A stretch of 64,000 nt of DNA from positions 62,001-126,000 of the forward strand of contig JADJFC010000002.1 of the NCBI GenBank assembly GCA_016708785.1, written 5' to 3'. Origin of the DNA: Bacteroidota bacterium. GTDB lineage: Bacteria; Bacteroidota; Bacteroidia; AKYH767-A; 2013-40CM-41-45. Below are positions 61,860 through 64,000 of the stretch, piece by piece; position 1 is the stretch's first letter, and each line of letters begins with the position of its first letter. The notes below the pieces were generated by a model. It worked only from the letters and a program-made list of their open reading frames with translations, was not told the DNA's origin and did no database searches. The translations under genes and the position numbers were made by a program.

Positions 61860-61883
61860 ACCTCAAACCTCAAACCTCATAAT

Positions 61884-61915
61884 AAAAAAAGACCACCCTT
61901 CCAGGTGGCCTTTTT
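61884..61915. terminator. Bidirectional terminator between convergent T9SS genes
   Basis: Stem AAGACCACC with GGTGGCCTT (one mismatch), loop CTTCCA, A run on the left and T run on the right, so it can work in both directions. Confidence 0.8.
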
Positions 61916-61960
61916 GTAAGTAGCATTCGATTCACGAATTACAATTCGCGATTCACGAAA

Positions 61961-64000
61961 TTAGTGTACGATAATCTTACTAGTCGATGTCTGATTTCCA
62001 GAAGTGATCTGTAGGAAGTAGATACCTTTAGCGTATGTGCTTACATCATAAGTGCGAGATGCATCTGATGCATTGTTCATGTTATCGGTCATAATGATCT
62101 GACCTTGCATGTCTGTTATCGTTAGGATTGCATTATTTGCTTTTCCAAAGTCAACAGTCAATTTCGATTGCGTAGGATTCGGATAAATTCTCATTCCTGC
62201 TGCAATTTGATTTTCTGTCAAGCCAACGATGATCGTGATCTCAATCGTATCAGAGTTGATACAACCGTTGTTGTCGATTACAGCAACAATGATCGTTCCT
62301 GTTGAATCAACTTCAATTGTCTGAGTGATCTCGCTTGTATTCCATAAGTACTGAACAAAACCTGCACCTGCATCAAGAATGATTGAATCAGTTACGGTTG
62401 TGTCACCACCAAGATTAACATTTGGAAGTGGATTGATCGTTGCAGTTACTGCAGCTCTTGGTTGTGTATTACAAACGTTTCCGTCCTGTGCATAGAATAT
62501 TGTCGTTGCACCAAGATTTGGAATAGAGTAGATGTCGCCTACAAATAACAATGTGCCACCTGTTGGTGCATCATACCATTCTGTTGTATCTGTACCTGAT
62601 GCATTCAGGATTATACTTCCTGCACCACAACGTGATGCTCCAACTCCTACAGGAGCAGATGGTGCAATGTTGAGCGTAACTGAACTGTTGATCGTATCAT
62701 TTGATGTGTCCTGGTCTCCTGCAAAAGAAGTATATGCTGACAGATCATATGTTCCACCTGCACTTGTATTGATCGTGCCCATAACTACTATTGCTGAATC
62801 ACCGGGATTCAATGGTCCTGCAACTGTATCTGCAAATGATGCAGTCAAACCGCCTGTAATAGTTACATCAACAGGAATCGCTGAAGCGATACTTGATCCA
62901 AGGTTTTTTACTACCACAGTAACATCTGTTGTTGCACTAGCGCAATCATTGTTCATTGGACTTAAAATAGCGGTAACACCTGCATCAAAAGGAAGGACAA
63001 CATTGATGCAAATTTCATCTGTAGCTGTACATCCTGCTGAATTGGTAACAGCCACAGTATAACATCCTGCAGTGTTCACATTTATAAGCTGTGTTGTTGC
63101 TCCATTCGACCATAAGTAAGAAGTAAAGCCGGTTCCGGCATCAAGATCGATATCGGCGCCATCAAGAATTGATGTGTCATTTCCAAGACTTACAACTGGC
63201 ACAGGATTAACAACTGCTTCTACCGGTACTCTTGCGCTTTCGCATAAACCATATGCAGAAACATAGTAAGTTGTTGAAACATTTAGTGTTGGTGTTGTGA
63301 ACGTTGAACCTGAAGCAAGATACGTTCCTGCATTAGGAGCCGTGAACCAGTTCAATGAGTCAGAAGATGCTGCAGTAAGTGTTGCAACACCTGAACCGCA
63401 AATTGAGTCGTTCGTAACTGTTGGTGCTGTTGGAGGTACTCCAATTGTATAGTTAGCTCTTAATGTGTCGTTAGCACGAACATCATCTACTCCCAAGGAT
63501 GTATAGCTGATCGTGTTCAATTGCCCACCACTGCTTAAATCAATATTTGTTGGATAAATGATCGTGTCTGACTCTCCAGGAAGAATCGCTGTTGTAATTG
63601 TAAATGTCAATGTATCCGATGCTGCTCCATTAAAAATGGTAGTTACATCAAAATTGATCTCCTGCAATGAACCTGTATTTGTTACTACAACAATTACAGG
63701 TACCATTGTATCTCCGCAAACACTATCAACCGGACTTAATAAAGCCTGAACACCAACGTTACGTTGTGCAGCAGAATATTCATCGGCACCAATGTCCGGA
63801 GCATTTGCGCTACGAATCTCTCCATCGATATCATCATCTACATTCGCTAATTTCTTTCCTAAGTCTTCCATTGCAGTTGATGTTGCATGCAGATCTGTAG
63901 GTGTTACGAAATTCGGATTCACCTGAACAGAATTTGAATCTTTCTCTGATGCTGAGATCCAGTCATTCAATGAAGCGGTAATAACTCCATCATAAACACC
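61961..64000 (-). CDS. Large T9SS-sorted surface protein, C-terminal part
   Basis: The frame is open to the window edge; at least 679 residues are encoded and the N-terminus lies outside. The visible order is the end of a parallel beta-helix-type region (SANAPDIGADEYSAAQ), CARDB-like Ig domains (VVTNTGSLQEINFDVT; VVKNLGSSIASAIPVDVTI), Ig-like/PKD-like repeats (TYYVSAYGLCESARVPVEA, LPNVNLGGDTTVTDSIILDAG), and a type A T9SS domain (GMRIYPNPTQSKLTVDFG, GIYFLQITSGNQTSTSKIIV). The repeats have paired Cys. Such proteins are adhesin-like and surface-anchored through T9SS. Confidence 0.88.
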   Translation of the reverse strand, partial: GVYDGVITASLNDWISASEKDSNSVQVNPNFVTPTDLHATSTAMEDLGKKLANVDDDIDGEIRSANAPDIGADEYSAAQRNVGVQALLSPVDSVCGDTMVPVIVVVTNTGSLQEINFDVTTIFNGAASDTLTFTITTAILPGESDTIIYPTNIDLSSGGQLNTISYTSLGVDDVRANDTLRANYTIGVPPTAPTVTNDSICGSGVATLTAASSDSLNWFTAPNAGTYLASGSTFTTPTLNVSTTYYVSAYGLCESARVPVEAVVNPVPVVSLGNDTSILDGADIDLDAGTGFTSYLWSNGATTQLINVNTAGCYTVAVTNSAGCTATDEICINVVLPFDAGVTAILSPMNNDCASATTDVTVVVKNLGSSIASAIPVDVTITGGLTASFADTVAGPLNPGDSAIVVMGTINTSAGGTYDLSAYTSFAGDQDTSNDTINSSVTLNIAPSAPVGVGASRCGAGSIILNASGTDTTEWYDAPTGGTLLFVGDIYSIPNLGATTIFYAQDGNVCNTQPRAAVTATINPLPNVNLGGDTTVTDSIILDAGAGFVQYLWNTSEITQTIEVDSTGTIIVAVIDNNGCINSDTIEITIIVGLTENQIAAGMRIYPNPTQSKLTVDFGKANNAILTITDMQGQIIMTDNMNNASDASRTYDVSTYAKGIYFLQITSGNQTSTSKIIVH

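Noticed and set aside
1..64000. tRNA, rRNA, prophage or transposase genes
   Set aside because: I looked for cloverleaf-like GGTTCGAATCC-type motifs, integrase and transposase proteins in all gaps and found none that held up.

Overview
The window is a chromosomal segment from a member of the Bacteroidota, probably Chitinophagales/Sphingobacteriales-like. The evidence is the ribosomal gene order with fusA running straight into rpsJ without tuf, A-rich start contexts without Shine-Dalgarno sequences, promoters of the TTTG-N19-TAnnTTTG type, and several secreted proteins ending in type IX secretion (T9SS) sorting domains. No tRNA, rRNA, CRISPR array, prophage or transposase gene was recognised.

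Layout. (1) 1-2790: end of trigger factor, then clpP and clpX, a protein quality-control cluster; clpP carries a one-base frameshift as given. (2) 2946-22100: the str-S10-spc-alpha ribosomal superoperon, 33 genes all on the plus strand from rpsL to rplQ, with fusA, secY, map, infA and rpoA, opened by a clear promoter and closed by a hairpin terminator. (3) 22100-30160: repeat-rich spacer, DinB-like protein, carA, ankyrin protein, YceI, CPA1 antiporter, VanW-like protein, AlkD-like glycosylase. (4) 30235-38131: an RND efflux operon (two small membrane proteins, a T9SS-type secreted protein, cupin, TolC, HlyD, AcrB). Nearly identical 18-bp palindromes lie immediately after its predicted promoter and after the promoter of the downstream tetR, so one TetR repressor probably controls both. 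(5) 38842-44155: Kelch-like secreted protein, two lipoproteins (one with a heme-binding CxxCH), a methyltransferase, a broken serpin and a DUF6629-like membrane protein. (6) 44290-46458: an Rrf2 regulator with three clustered cysteines, a tryptophan 2,3-dioxygenase-family protein and the di-iron Fe-S repair protein RIC, a likely nitrosative-stress operon. (7) 56979-46569, minus strand: ten genes for nucleotide-sugar synthesis for surface polysaccharide (wbpA/B/E/D-type route to UDP-diacetamido-glucuronate, ugd and uxs to UDP-xylose, galE, rmlB, a wbpP-type epimerase) plus a CpsB/YwqE-type phosphatase, without glycosyltransferases. (8) 57469-59913: pyruvate dehydrogenase E1-alpha and E2. (9) 60278-64000: T9SS secreted proteins, including a fragment and a large protein that runs off the window.

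Two themes cut across the window. Intergenic spaces are filled with long, often perfect inverted repeats of several families (43-, 27- and 26-bp arms; GACCCC palindromes; GCAGA repeats; AAAAGATTCC-ended elements). In addition, all four frameshifts (clpP, acrB twice, serpin) are single-base losses in A or T runs, which points to read or assembly error more than to biology, although the clpP site also happens to be a perfect A_AAA_AAG slippery heptamer.
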